From assembly GCA_030429235.1 (NCBI GenBank), contig JAUIDB010000018.1, forward strand, positions 1-64,000: a stretch of DNA of 64,000 bases, written 5' to 3'. The translations under genes and the position numbers were made by a program. This document shows, piece after piece, positions 45,877 to 53,180 of this stretch (the stretch's first letter is position 1; each line of letters starts with the position of its first letter). The notes beneath the pieces are model-generated. The model ran no database searches and was not told the DNA's origin. It was given only the letters and a program-made list of their open reading frames with translations. The DNA comes from Thermoanaerobaculia bacterium (GTDB taxonomy: Bacteria; Acidobacteriota; Thermoanaerobaculia; Multivoradales; JAIOJS01).

Positions 45877-46497
45877 TCAGAGTTCGTCGACGATCCGTCG
45901 CGCCAGCTCGATGGCCACCTCGAGGTTCTCCTCCCTGGCGTCCGTCACGGTAACGGCCACGGTGAAGCGCCGCCCGTCCGCGGCAACCAGAACCGAACTG
46001 CCCTTGGCGATGGCGCGATCCCCCACACCTTCCAACCAATCACCGAACTCCGATTGCACCGTGCGCGGCCCGCTGGGCGTGTTGACCGAAACCCCGGCCG
46101 AGAGACTCGACACCGTCCCCTCGAGTGAGGCCACCGCAGCCGCGGCGGAGTCGTAGGAAGTTCCCATGATCGTCAGGCTGACTTCGTTCTGGTACCGCAG
46201 GTCCTTGTCGGTCGCCCGGCGAACCTGCTCGGCCGTATCGATGCCCGGAATCTCCCAGAACACCCGACAGAGATCGTTGCCCGACAACTCGTTCGACCGC
46301 ACCGTCAGGAGCTCCGGCTCCACCCCGAACCTCTCGTCGACGAGAGGCTGCAAGACAGAGCAGGCAGAGCGGTTGGTTGGGCTCTCACTCGGCTCCTCCA
46401 CACCTGGCATGTCGACGCTCGGCGCCACCGGAACTGGCTCGTCACCCCCGCAAGCGAAAGCTACTGTCAGAATCAAGACTGCCACCAAGCGATCCAT
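45877..46497 (-). CDS. Lipoprotein of unknown function
   Basis: About 206 residues. The ATG at 46497 is preceded by GGAGG at good spacing, which decides against the earlier GTG at 46524. The signal ends in AFACGG (lipid-modified Cys). The mature part is acidic and Pro-rich at first, then has CSVLQPLVDERFGVEPE, a second Cys in NDLCRVFWEIPG, YQNEVSLTIMGTSYDS and a C-terminal KGSSVLVAADGRRFTVAVTV block. It resembles small periplasmic lipoproteins of the DUF3558/sensor type in shape only. It precedes the seven-haem cytochrome by 53 bases on the same strand. Confidence 0.7.
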   Translation of the reverse strand: MDRLVAVLILTVAFACGGDEPVPVAPSVDMPGVEEPSESPTNRSACSVLQPLVDERFGVEPELLTVRSNELSGNDLCRVFWEIPGIDTAEQVRRATDKDLRYQNEVSLTIMGTSYDSAAAAVASLEGTVSSLSAGVSVNTPSGPRTVQSEFGDWLEGVGDRAIAKGSSVLVAADGRRFTVAVTVTDAREENLEVAIELARRIVDEL

Positions 46498-46640
46498 CGT
46501 CCGCCTCCAGACTCGAGAATCCACGAAGGAACTATTAGGGATGCCAGGAGGCTACCACGAGAGGAGCGTTGCAACGCAGCGGACCGCTGGTCGCGCTACG
46601 ATCACGCTGTGTCCCAACCCGCCCCACCCCGGACTCCTGC

Positions 46641-48599
46641 ATGAAGCCTGCCCGTCCCTTCGACGCCCGCCGACGATTCGACCAACGCCTCACCTCGGCC
46701 CTCTGCCTCGCCTGGCTCATCGCAAGCTGCGGCGCCCCCCCCGAGACCAGTCCTCCGGCTCGGCTCCTCGACGACCTGGAAACGGACCGAAAGACAGAAA
46801 CGGCGGAATCGGTGAGCCCGGAGGTAGAGATCGGCTGGCAGGAACTCGGACAGGTCTATCGACCCAGCCTGACACTAGCCTCTGACACCTCCATCGAGCA
46901 AGCGGTTCGACTGCCCAGATCGGCCTGGCTAGACGTGGCTCTGGGTACGCCAAACAGCGAACCAACCACCCTGCGAATTTCCTTACAAAGCGAGTCCGGC
47001 GAAATCCTCGGTACCCTCGAACGAACCTTGACCGAAGGGGACCAGTGGGAAGAGGTGCGGTGGGACCTCCTCGAATCGACAAGGAAGGCAGCCTCGATCC
47101 GATTCGAGGCCGAAGGAGGTCTCGGCTACTTCGGCTCTCCCGTCGTGAGGAACGGATCCGTGCAGCAGCCCGACCCGCAGCCCCCACTCGATCTTCGCCC
47201 CACCGGAGTGGTCGTCGTCGTCATCGACACGCTCCGTCGCGACCACCTGCCCAGCTACGACTACGAGCGCGAAACCGCTCCCACCATGACGGAACTGGGT
47301 CGAGGGGGAGTCGTTTTCGCCGATGCCATCGCCCAGGGCGTGTGGACCAAGGTGTCGATGGCCTCGATGTTGACGTCGATGTACCCCACTACGCTCGGCA
47401 TCGTCGACCACAGCGACTACGTTCCGCTCGAAATCACGACCTTGGCTGAGGCCTTTTCTGACGCTGGTTACGCGACCTTCGGCGCGTCGTCGATCTCCTT
47501 CTCAGGTCGGATGACCAACCTCCAACAGGGCTACGACGTGCTCCACGAGCGTTCCTCGGTCCGCCTTCCCGAGGGGCAGGCCCCCACCAAGACCGCCCGG
47601 GCGATGGTCGACCGTTTCCTGCCCTGGTTGGAACGGCACCACGATGTCCCCTTCTTTGCCACCATCCACGTGATGGACCCGCACGCCCCCTACCGACCCT
47701 ACGCCCCCTGGGACCAGGCATGGGTTGATGCCTCGGCTCCCGCCATCCACGAAGAGTTCATGGCGAGGGTCGAGCCCCTGATCGACGAGAAACCCCGCGC
47801 CACCCGCAGCCTGCCACGGCAAGAGCAGCTCATCGCGGCGAAGATCGATCCCACTCCCTACCTCGAGACTGCGATCGGCTGGTACGACGGCTCGATCCGC
47901 GCAACCGACGCCGAAATCGCCAGAATCCTCCAACGCCTTCGGGAGCTGCATCGCGATGAGGAAACGTTGATCGTCGTCACCAGCGACCATGGCGAGGAGT
48001 TCCTCGACCACGGTGGGCACGGCCACGAGCGGCATGTGTACGGTGAACTCTCGAATGTGCCCCTGCTGATGCACTGGCCAAGAGGGTTGCCAGCCGGCAT
48101 CAGAGTCTCCCAGACGGTGCAACTCCTCGATCTTTTCCCGACCCTAGCGGAACTCGCCAAGCTCGAACTGCCCCCTACCATTCAGGGCACCAGTCTGGTG
48201 CCGCTCATTCGAGACCCGAACACTGAAGGCGGGAGGCGCCCGCGTCCGGCGATCGTGGAGTGGAAGAAGCAGAAGATCTATCGCGACCTGCCCGACGTGG
48301 ACGCCGTGGCCATCATCCACGACGGTTGGAAACTGATCCACAACACCCACCGCCCGGCGGGACAGCCGGAGTACGAACTCTTCTCCCACGCCACCGATCC
48401 TCTCGACCAGGTCGACCGCGCCGCGGAGGAACCGCAGGTGGTCGACCGACTCGGAGCGCTACTTGGACAGTGGTCTGCGTCGGCCGTCGGTCCCTGGTCG
48501 AACCACCGTAGGAACGACCGAGACCAGCGCGCCGAGCAGCTCCGGGCCCTGACCGCCGAAGAGGCCGACGCCCTGCGTAGTCTTGGTTACGTCGATTGA
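46641..48599 (+). CDS. Sulfatase-fold lipoprotein lacking the formylglycine cysteine
   Basis: 652 residues starting at ATG 46641, with lipobox LIASC. An N-terminal beta domain (about 50-180) precedes the sulfatase/alkaline-phosphatase-type domain. Metal site residues are visible in VVVIDTLRRDHLPSYD (Asp196) and TSDHGEEFLDHGGHGHERH (Asp449/His450). Where true sulfatases have Cys-x-Pro-Ser-Arg, this protein has Thr236-Lys-Val-Ser-Met in VWTKVSMASMLTSMYP, so formylglycine cannot form. It may be a phosphodiesterase or phosphotransferase using Thr, or be inactive. It ends ADALRSLGYVD, a common terminus in this subfamily. Confidence 0.85.
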   Translation: MKPARPFDARRRFDQRLTSALCLAWLIASCGAPPETSPPARLLDDLETDRKTETAESVSPEVEIGWQELGQVYRPSLTLASDTSIEQAVRLPRSAWLDVALGTPNSEPTTLRISLQSESGEILGTLERTLTEGDQWEEVRWDLLESTRKAASIRFEAEGGLGYFGSPVVRNGSVQQPDPQPPLDLRPTGVVVVVIDTLRRDHLPSYDYERETAPTMTELGRGGVVFADAIAQGVWTKVSMASMLTSMYPTTLGIVDHSDYVPLEITTLAEAFSDAGYATFGASSISFSGRMTNLQQGYDVLHERSSVRLPEGQAPTKTARAMVDRFLPWLERHHDVPFFATIHVMDPHAPYRPYAPWDQAWVDASAPAIHEEFMARVEPLIDEKPRATRSLPRQEQLIAAKIDPTPYLETAIGWYDGSIRATDAEIARILQRLRELHRDEETLIVVTSDHGEEFLDHGGHGHERHVYGELSNVPLLMHWPRGLPAGIRVSQTVQLLDLFPTLAELAKLELPPTIQGTSLVPLIRDPNTEGGRRPRPAIVEWKKQKIYRDLPDVDAVAIIHDGWKLIHNTHRPAGQPEYELFSHATDPLDQVDRAAEEPQVVDRLGALLGQWSASAVGPWSNHRRNDRDQRAEQLRALTAEEADALRSLGYVD

Positions 48600-48629
48600 T
48601 CGGCGGTGGTGGTTTTCCACTGCCACCGA
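48600..48629. terminator. Bidirectional terminator hairpin
   Basis: Arms 48600-48612 and 48617-48629 form a 13-position stem (one C-A mismatch, two G-U pairs) with a TTTT loop, directly after the sulfatase-fold stop codon and eight bases before the end of the convergent minus-strand gene. Confidence 0.6.
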
Positions 48630-48636
48630 GACGAAT

Positions 48637-49323
48637 CTACTCCACCGAAACGTCCAGCAGTTCCACCGGGGTCAACCCGGTCCCGAAGAGCACCTCGTCG
48701 TACACCACGGTGAACCCGCAGTCCCCGAGCACATTGCAGTCCTGGTTCAGCACCCGAAGTTCGAGTTGCACCGACTGTGTCAGGACATCCATGGTCACCG
48801 TACCGAGCGACTGGGTAAAGCTTCCCGTGGGGATCGGATTGACGCCCGTTCCGGGAACGACGTCAGGACTGCCAGCCGAGGTCGTGCAGTCGGCATCGAC
48901 GAACTGTTGGTACCTAATTTCGGCAAAGGGACCGATGTAGGAGGTCCCCATGGGGGGATTCGGCGGTTCCGCCGTCATCTTGAGATCGAACCCGAGGTTG
49001 TACTCGGTACTAGGACTCACACCGTTGATGCAAGTTCGCACGGTGCACCATATCCAAGCCCCCGCCCCCAGACCGATACATTGCAACGAACCGGGAGCGT
49101 TAGAGCCTTCCGTCGCGTTGTGACTCAGTAGTCCAGTACCGGTAAACCACTCCGATATATCGGTCGAGGTGAAGTTGCAGTTGTTCGGCGTAGCTAGGTT
49201 GCCCGGTGCGGTCGAGCAATCGGCGACGGCGCCTCCGACCCCGACCAGGGCGCCCAGCGTGGCTACAAGACCCACGCGGGTCGCCAGGGTAATGATTCGT
49301 CGAGTGTTCTTCCAAGCGACCAT
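48637..49323 (-). CDS. Secreted single-domain protein of unknown function
   Basis: 228 residues from ATG 49323, which has GAGGAG upstream. A long signal peptide (to about GGAVADC) precedes a domain containing NCNFTSTDISEWFTGTG, GSLQCIGLGAGAWIWCTV, TEYNLGFDLKM, YIGPFAEIRYQQF and VQLELRVLNQDCNVLGDCGFTVVYDEVLF. The pattern (a Trp after a short turn, a conserved pair of beta strands, a final VVYDEV strand) is that of carbohydrate-binding-like jelly rolls of the CBM4/9/Cu-NUC type. Six or more cysteines suggest disulfides. No C-terminal anchor is present. Confidence 0.7.
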   Translation of the reverse strand: MVAWKNTRRIITLATRVGLVATLGALVGVGGAVADCSTAPGNLATPNNCNFTSTDISEWFTGTGLLSHNATEGSNAPGSLQCIGLGAGAWIWCTVRTCINGVSPSTEYNLGFDLKMTAEPPNPPMGTSYIGPFAEIRYQQFVDADCTTSAGSPDVVPGTGVNPIPTGSFTQSLGTVTMDVLTQSVQLELRVLNQDCNVLGDCGFTVVYDEVLFGTGLTPVELLDVSVE

Positions 49324-49388
49324 ACACAAGCTCCTCGCAAAGACCCTCTTTCAAGATCATGGAACAAATCATTATTAGGCTTGCAGTT

Positions 49389-49417
49389 AACTTACTGACC
49401 CCTCCGCCTCCTGTCAA
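49389..49417 (-). promoter_or_regulatory. Candidate promoter for the secreted CBM-like gene
   Basis: On the minus strand a perfect TTGACA (49417-49412) stands 17 bases before TAAGTT (49394-49389), in the one AT-richer patch of the 185-base divergent gap. The -10 matches consensus at only three positions. Confidence 0.35.
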
Positions 49418-49508
49418 GGAATTGGAAACGGGAATCGCCAATGCGGAATCCGATCCAAGCGCCCTCGCCAACGCTGCCCAAACAGCCCCAGAAGGCTAGG
49501 ATCGCAGG

Positions 49509-50066
49509 ATGGCGAAAAGGAAGTGTCCCTCCAACCGAATGGTATTCGTGGGATTCCTGGTGGCTGGAGCGCTGCTCGGTCATGAGATCGACCACCGAAC
49601 TGTCCGGGTCTCCTTCGCGAACGACTCCACCTATCAGATCGAGACCCGGGCACCGGCGCTCCCGACCCTGCGTCGACTCGAGCTTCTCGATCGGCAGAGG
49701 CTGCCGACACCCACCACCCGCGATGCCCTGCTCCGGCGGCTCGAAACGCAACGACCACGACTCGTCGACCTGATGGAGGTCCGCTTCGATGGTGTAGCGG
49801 TCGAGAAGGAGCTCACACTCGAAGTGGTAGGCGCCGTCGACCACGACCGCTCCAACTCACTCCAGGGTGCCGACCACCACGGCGCAGAGGTGGTGCTGCG
49901 CTTCACCGGGATCGCGCCGGACGGAGCGGAGGAGTTCACCCTACTCTACGGACTGCCGACCACCTCCTACCGGCTGATCCTGGGCGTCCCCGACCAGGGC
50001 CGAACCGAGACACAGTGGCTCGACGTGTCGACCGCCAGCCGACCGTTTGCCGTGCCCCGGCGCTAG
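49509..50066 (+). CDS. Exported protein resembling a HupE/UreJ-type ectodomain
   Basis: 185 residues with a signal segment (RMVFVGFLVAGALLG) followed by HEIDHRTVRVSFANDSTYQIET, the kind of N-terminal beta domain that precedes HupE/UreJ-like membrane domains in other bacteria. Here no membrane domain follows. Later parts are HHGAEVVLRFTGIAPDGAEEFTL and TQWLDVSTASRPFAV. It may be a stand-alone version of that ectodomain; function unknown. It lies about 90 bases upstream of the dihaem HZS-A-like gene on the same strand. Confidence 0.62.
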   Translation: MAKRKCPSNRMVFVGFLVAGALLGHEIDHRTVRVSFANDSTYQIETRAPALPTLRRLELLDRQRLPTPTTRDALLRRLETQRPRLVDLMEVRFDGVAVEKELTLEVVGAVDHDRSNSLQGADHHGAEVVLRFTGIAPDGAEEFTLLYGLPTTSYRLILGVPDQGRTETQWLDVSTASRPFAVPRR

Positions 50067-50159
50067 AGCCGACACCCTCAACGCCGCGCGAGTGGCCCCG
50101 TTCACAGTCTCCGAGCGGACGAAGCTCTACGATGGAGCTTCACCACTCTGGAGTCCGCG

Positions 50160-53150
50160 ATGTCCTCTCTTGCGTATCGTTTCCTGCTCGTCTGCACCCT
50201 GCTCCTGGCCGAACTCTGCGCCCTGGGTACCGCCTCCGGCGGCGCCGTCGACTACGACATCGTGTACGTCCGGCAGCCTCGGTACGGCGACGACACCAAC
50301 ACTCTCTGGCCCGAAGTGTTCCATCCCGCGCGACTCGAACCGGGCGCCGATCTCATGCTCCTACACCCAGACGGCAGCGAGGAGCTGCTGGTCGCAGGAG
50401 GCCACGGCTCGGTCACAGACCCCTTCCTCTCCTTCGACGGCGAGTGGGTCCTCTACTCCTATTTTTCCGACCTGCGTCCCGGCAGCCTCAACGGCCAGCG
50501 CGGGGACCTGCCCCATCACGGCGCCGACATCTATCGCATCCACCTCGGCACACGCCAGATCGAGCAACTGACGTTCGGCGAGTTCACCCCGAACACCGGG
50601 GCCGGGAACTGGGACGAATCGAACCCCCTCGACCCCGACCCACAGTTCAACCGGCTCGGTTACGGCATCCTCAATCTCGGTCCCTGCCCGCTGCCGGGAG
50701 GCAAGATCGCCTTCACCAGCAACCGCAACGGATTCGTGCCCCCCAAGGGGTTCACCAATCCGACCCTCCAGCTCTACGTGATGGACTGGGACGGCAGCAA
50801 CGTGACGCCGATTGCGCCGATGACCATCGGGAGCGCGCTCCACCCCACGGTGCTGCAGGACGGGCGCCTGATGTTCAGCTCGTACGAGTCCCAGGGACTG
50901 CGCGATCGCCGACTCTGGGGAATCTGGTCGATCGATCCCGACGGTCGCAACTGGGCACCGGTGGTCAGCGCCTTCCGGGGTCCGCAGGCGTTCCACTTCA
51001 TGACCCAGCTCTCCGGCGGCGATCTGGTGGTCGAGGACTACTACAACCTCAACAACAACGGCTTCGGCGCGCTCTACCGCTTTCCGGTGTCTCCTCCACC
51101 GGGAACCCCCCCGTTCTACCCCGCCGACCCCGACCTCAATCCGGAGATCGACCAGACGGTCGAAGGGGGATTCCTCTACCCCTTCCGCATGCCCTTCACT
51201 CCTTGGGGCATGGTGTCGATCACCCCCTTCACCCACGCCGGAGACGAAGCGGCTCCGATCGGTAGCGACGGTTCCACCCGCGTCGGCAAGTTCACGCACC
51301 CCTCGGCCACGGTGGGCGGCGACCTACTCGTCGCTTGGACCCCCGGGCCCGCCAACGACCTGAACCGCCCCACGCCGGCCCCCTACTACGATTCCGGACT
51401 CTACCTTCAGCCTGGCGCCAGCCCGATCTGGAGTCCCGACGATCTGATCCTGCTGAAAAACGACCCGGCCTACAACGAGGCCTGGCCGCGGGCGGTCGTC
51501 CCGTACCAGGAGATCCACGGCATTCCCGAGCCCGCCGAACTGCCCTGGCTTCCCAACGACGGTAGCCTGCACCCGGCGCTCCCTGCAGGAACCCCGCATG
51601 GTCTCGTGGGTAGCAGCAGCCTCTACAAGCGGGAGAGCTTCCCGGGCTATGTCGTCCCCTGGGCCGACACCTTCGACGGACTCGACGCCTTCAATACCAG
51701 CGAGAACGGGCAGAGTAGCAACTGGAGTACTCAGGGGGCCGACGCGGGACGCTACGCCGACAGCGACATCTGGGCCGTGCGCATCGTCGGTCTGGAACCG
51801 AACACCCATCGCAGCTACGGGCCGAACCACGGCCGCCACTACGAAAACCACGCCAACGAGCGGATGCGCATCCTGGGTGAGATCCCGGTCCGCAAGGAGG
51901 ACGCGCTGGGCAACCCCATCCTCGATCCGGAGGGCAACCCCGATACCAGTTTCCTGGTCAAACTACCCGCCGATACGCCCTTCACATTCCAGACCATCGA
52001 TCGTCGCGGTCTCGTCCTCAACTCGGCCCAGACCTGGCACCAGGTACGACCGGGGGAGGTCCGGACCAACTGTGGTGGCTGTCACGCTCACAGCCAGCAG
52101 CCGCTCGACTTCGCGAGCACGGCTGCGGCGCTTCCTAGCCACGAGATCTACGATCTGGCGCAGGTGACGCCGCTGGTGACCCAGGACGCTCAGGGGGAGC
52201 CCGCGCTGAACGTCCTGTCGCAGACCCGCGTCGACGTCGAGTTTCTCCGCGACATCCGTCCCCTCCTGATGCGCAGCTGCGTCAACTGCCACACCATCAG
52301 CGACCCGACCCCGCCCGGCAACCTCGTGCTCGACGACCACACCCTGCAGAACGGACTCCCTGGGGACTACCGACGCCTGGCCGACGACAGTGCCGCCGAC
52401 TACGGCTATCCCCCGGTCATCAGCAACGGCACCTGGCGACAGACCAATGCCAGTCGGTACGTTCGCCGGTTTCAGGCTCGGCGGAGCCTGCTGGTCTGGA
52501 AGGTGTTCGGTGAGCGGCTGGACGGCTGGACCAACGGCGATCATCCGACGGAAACCGTCCCCGGTGACGCCTCGACCCTCCCCGCGGGCGCCGATCCGAA
52601 CGAGGCGGACCTCGACTTCACGGGTTCGATCATGCCGCCTCCGGGCAGCGGAGTCCCCGCTCTCTCGGAGGACGAGAAGATGCTGATTGCACGGTGGATC
52701 GATCTCGGGGCCCCGATCGACACGGCGACCCTGAACGGCAACGTCGGCTTCGGCTGGTTTCTCGACGATCTGCGCCCCACCCTGGAGGTCAGCCTGCCGC
52801 GCCCCGGAACCAGCACCAGTCCGGTCACTACCCTGCGAATCGGGGCCGCCGACGCCAACAGCGGGGTGGACCTCGCCAGCTTGTCGCTACGGGCTGACTT
52901 CCCGGTCGAAGGAAGGCCCCCCGACAGCGAACTCTTCGACCTGGCCAGCGACCTCGGCGACGGCATCTGGGAGATCGCACTCAGCTCGCCCCTGCCGCCG
53001 ATGGTCGAGGGGCACCTGTTCGCGGAGGTGGCTGACCTGCAGGGCAATATCACTCGGGTCAACCGTCGCTTTGCCACCGTGGCCGACGGCCTCTTCCTCG
53101 ACGGCTTCGAGACCGGAGATCTCACCGGCTGGAGTAGCGCCAACCCCTGA
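50160..53150 (+). CDS. HZS-alpha-related dihaem protein with propeller and DGFETG tail
   Basis: 996-residue exported protein. A TolB/PD40-type propeller (about 30-450) is followed by a middle domain with DRRGLVLNSAQTWHQVRPGEVR, as in the hydrazine synthase alpha-subunit family (HzsA-related proteins). The two haem motifs are CGGCH 638-642 and CVNCH 707-711, the latter within FLRDIRPLLMRSCVNCH, typical of planctomycete-type cytochrome domains. A C-terminal beta-sandwich ends LFLDGFETGDLTGWSSANP. There is no beta/gamma hydrazine synthase subunit here, so hydrazine synthesis is not implied; an electron-transfer or oxidative role on an organic substrate is more likely. Confidence 0.82.
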   Translation: MSSLAYRFLLVCTLLLAELCALGTASGGAVDYDIVYVRQPRYGDDTNTLWPEVFHPARLEPGADLMLLHPDGSEELLVAGGHGSVTDPFLSFDGEWVLYSYFSDLRPGSLNGQRGDLPHHGADIYRIHLGTRQIEQLTFGEFTPNTGAGNWDESNPLDPDPQFNRLGYGILNLGPCPLPGGKIAFTSNRNGFVPPKGFTNPTLQLYVMDWDGSNVTPIAPMTIGSALHPTVLQDGRLMFSSYESQGLRDRRLWGIWSIDPDGRNWAPVVSAFRGPQAFHFMTQLSGGDLVVEDYYNLNNNGFGALYRFPVSPPPGTPPFYPADPDLNPEIDQTVEGGFLYPFRMPFTPWGMVSITPFTHAGDEAAPIGSDGSTRVGKFTHPSATVGGDLLVAWTPGPANDLNRPTPAPYYDSGLYLQPGASPIWSPDDLILLKNDPAYNEAWPRAVVPYQEIHGIPEPAELPWLPNDGSLHPALPAGTPHGLVGSSSLYKRESFPGYVVPWADTFDGLDAFNTSENGQSSNWSTQGADAGRYADSDIWAVRIVGLEPNTHRSYGPNHGRHYENHANERMRILGEIPVRKEDALGNPILDPEGNPDTSFLVKLPADTPFTFQTIDRRGLVLNSAQTWHQVRPGEVRTNCGGCHAHSQQPLDFASTAAALPSHEIYDLAQVTPLVTQDAQGEPALNVLSQTRVDVEFLRDIRPLLMRSCVNCHTISDPTPPGNLVLDDHTLQNGLPGDYRRLADDSAADYGYPPVISNGTWRQTNASRYVRRFQARRSLLVWKVFGERLDGWTNGDHPTETVPGDASTLPAGADPNEADLDFTGSIMPPPGSGVPALSEDEKMLIARWIDLGAPIDTATLNGNVGFGWFLDDLRPTLEVSLPRPGTSTSPVTTLRIGAADANSGVDLASLSLRADFPVEGRPPDSELFDLASDLGDGIWEIALSSPLPPMVEGHLFAEVADLQGNITRVNRRFATVADGLFLDGFETGDLTGWSSANP

Positions 53151-53180
53151 AACCCGGCCGCCGAACTCCGAAGCGCTGGT

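Noticed and set aside
50160-53150. Anammox hydrazine synthase
   Set aside because: Only an alpha-related protein is present; beta and gamma subunits and hydrazine dehydrogenase are absent.
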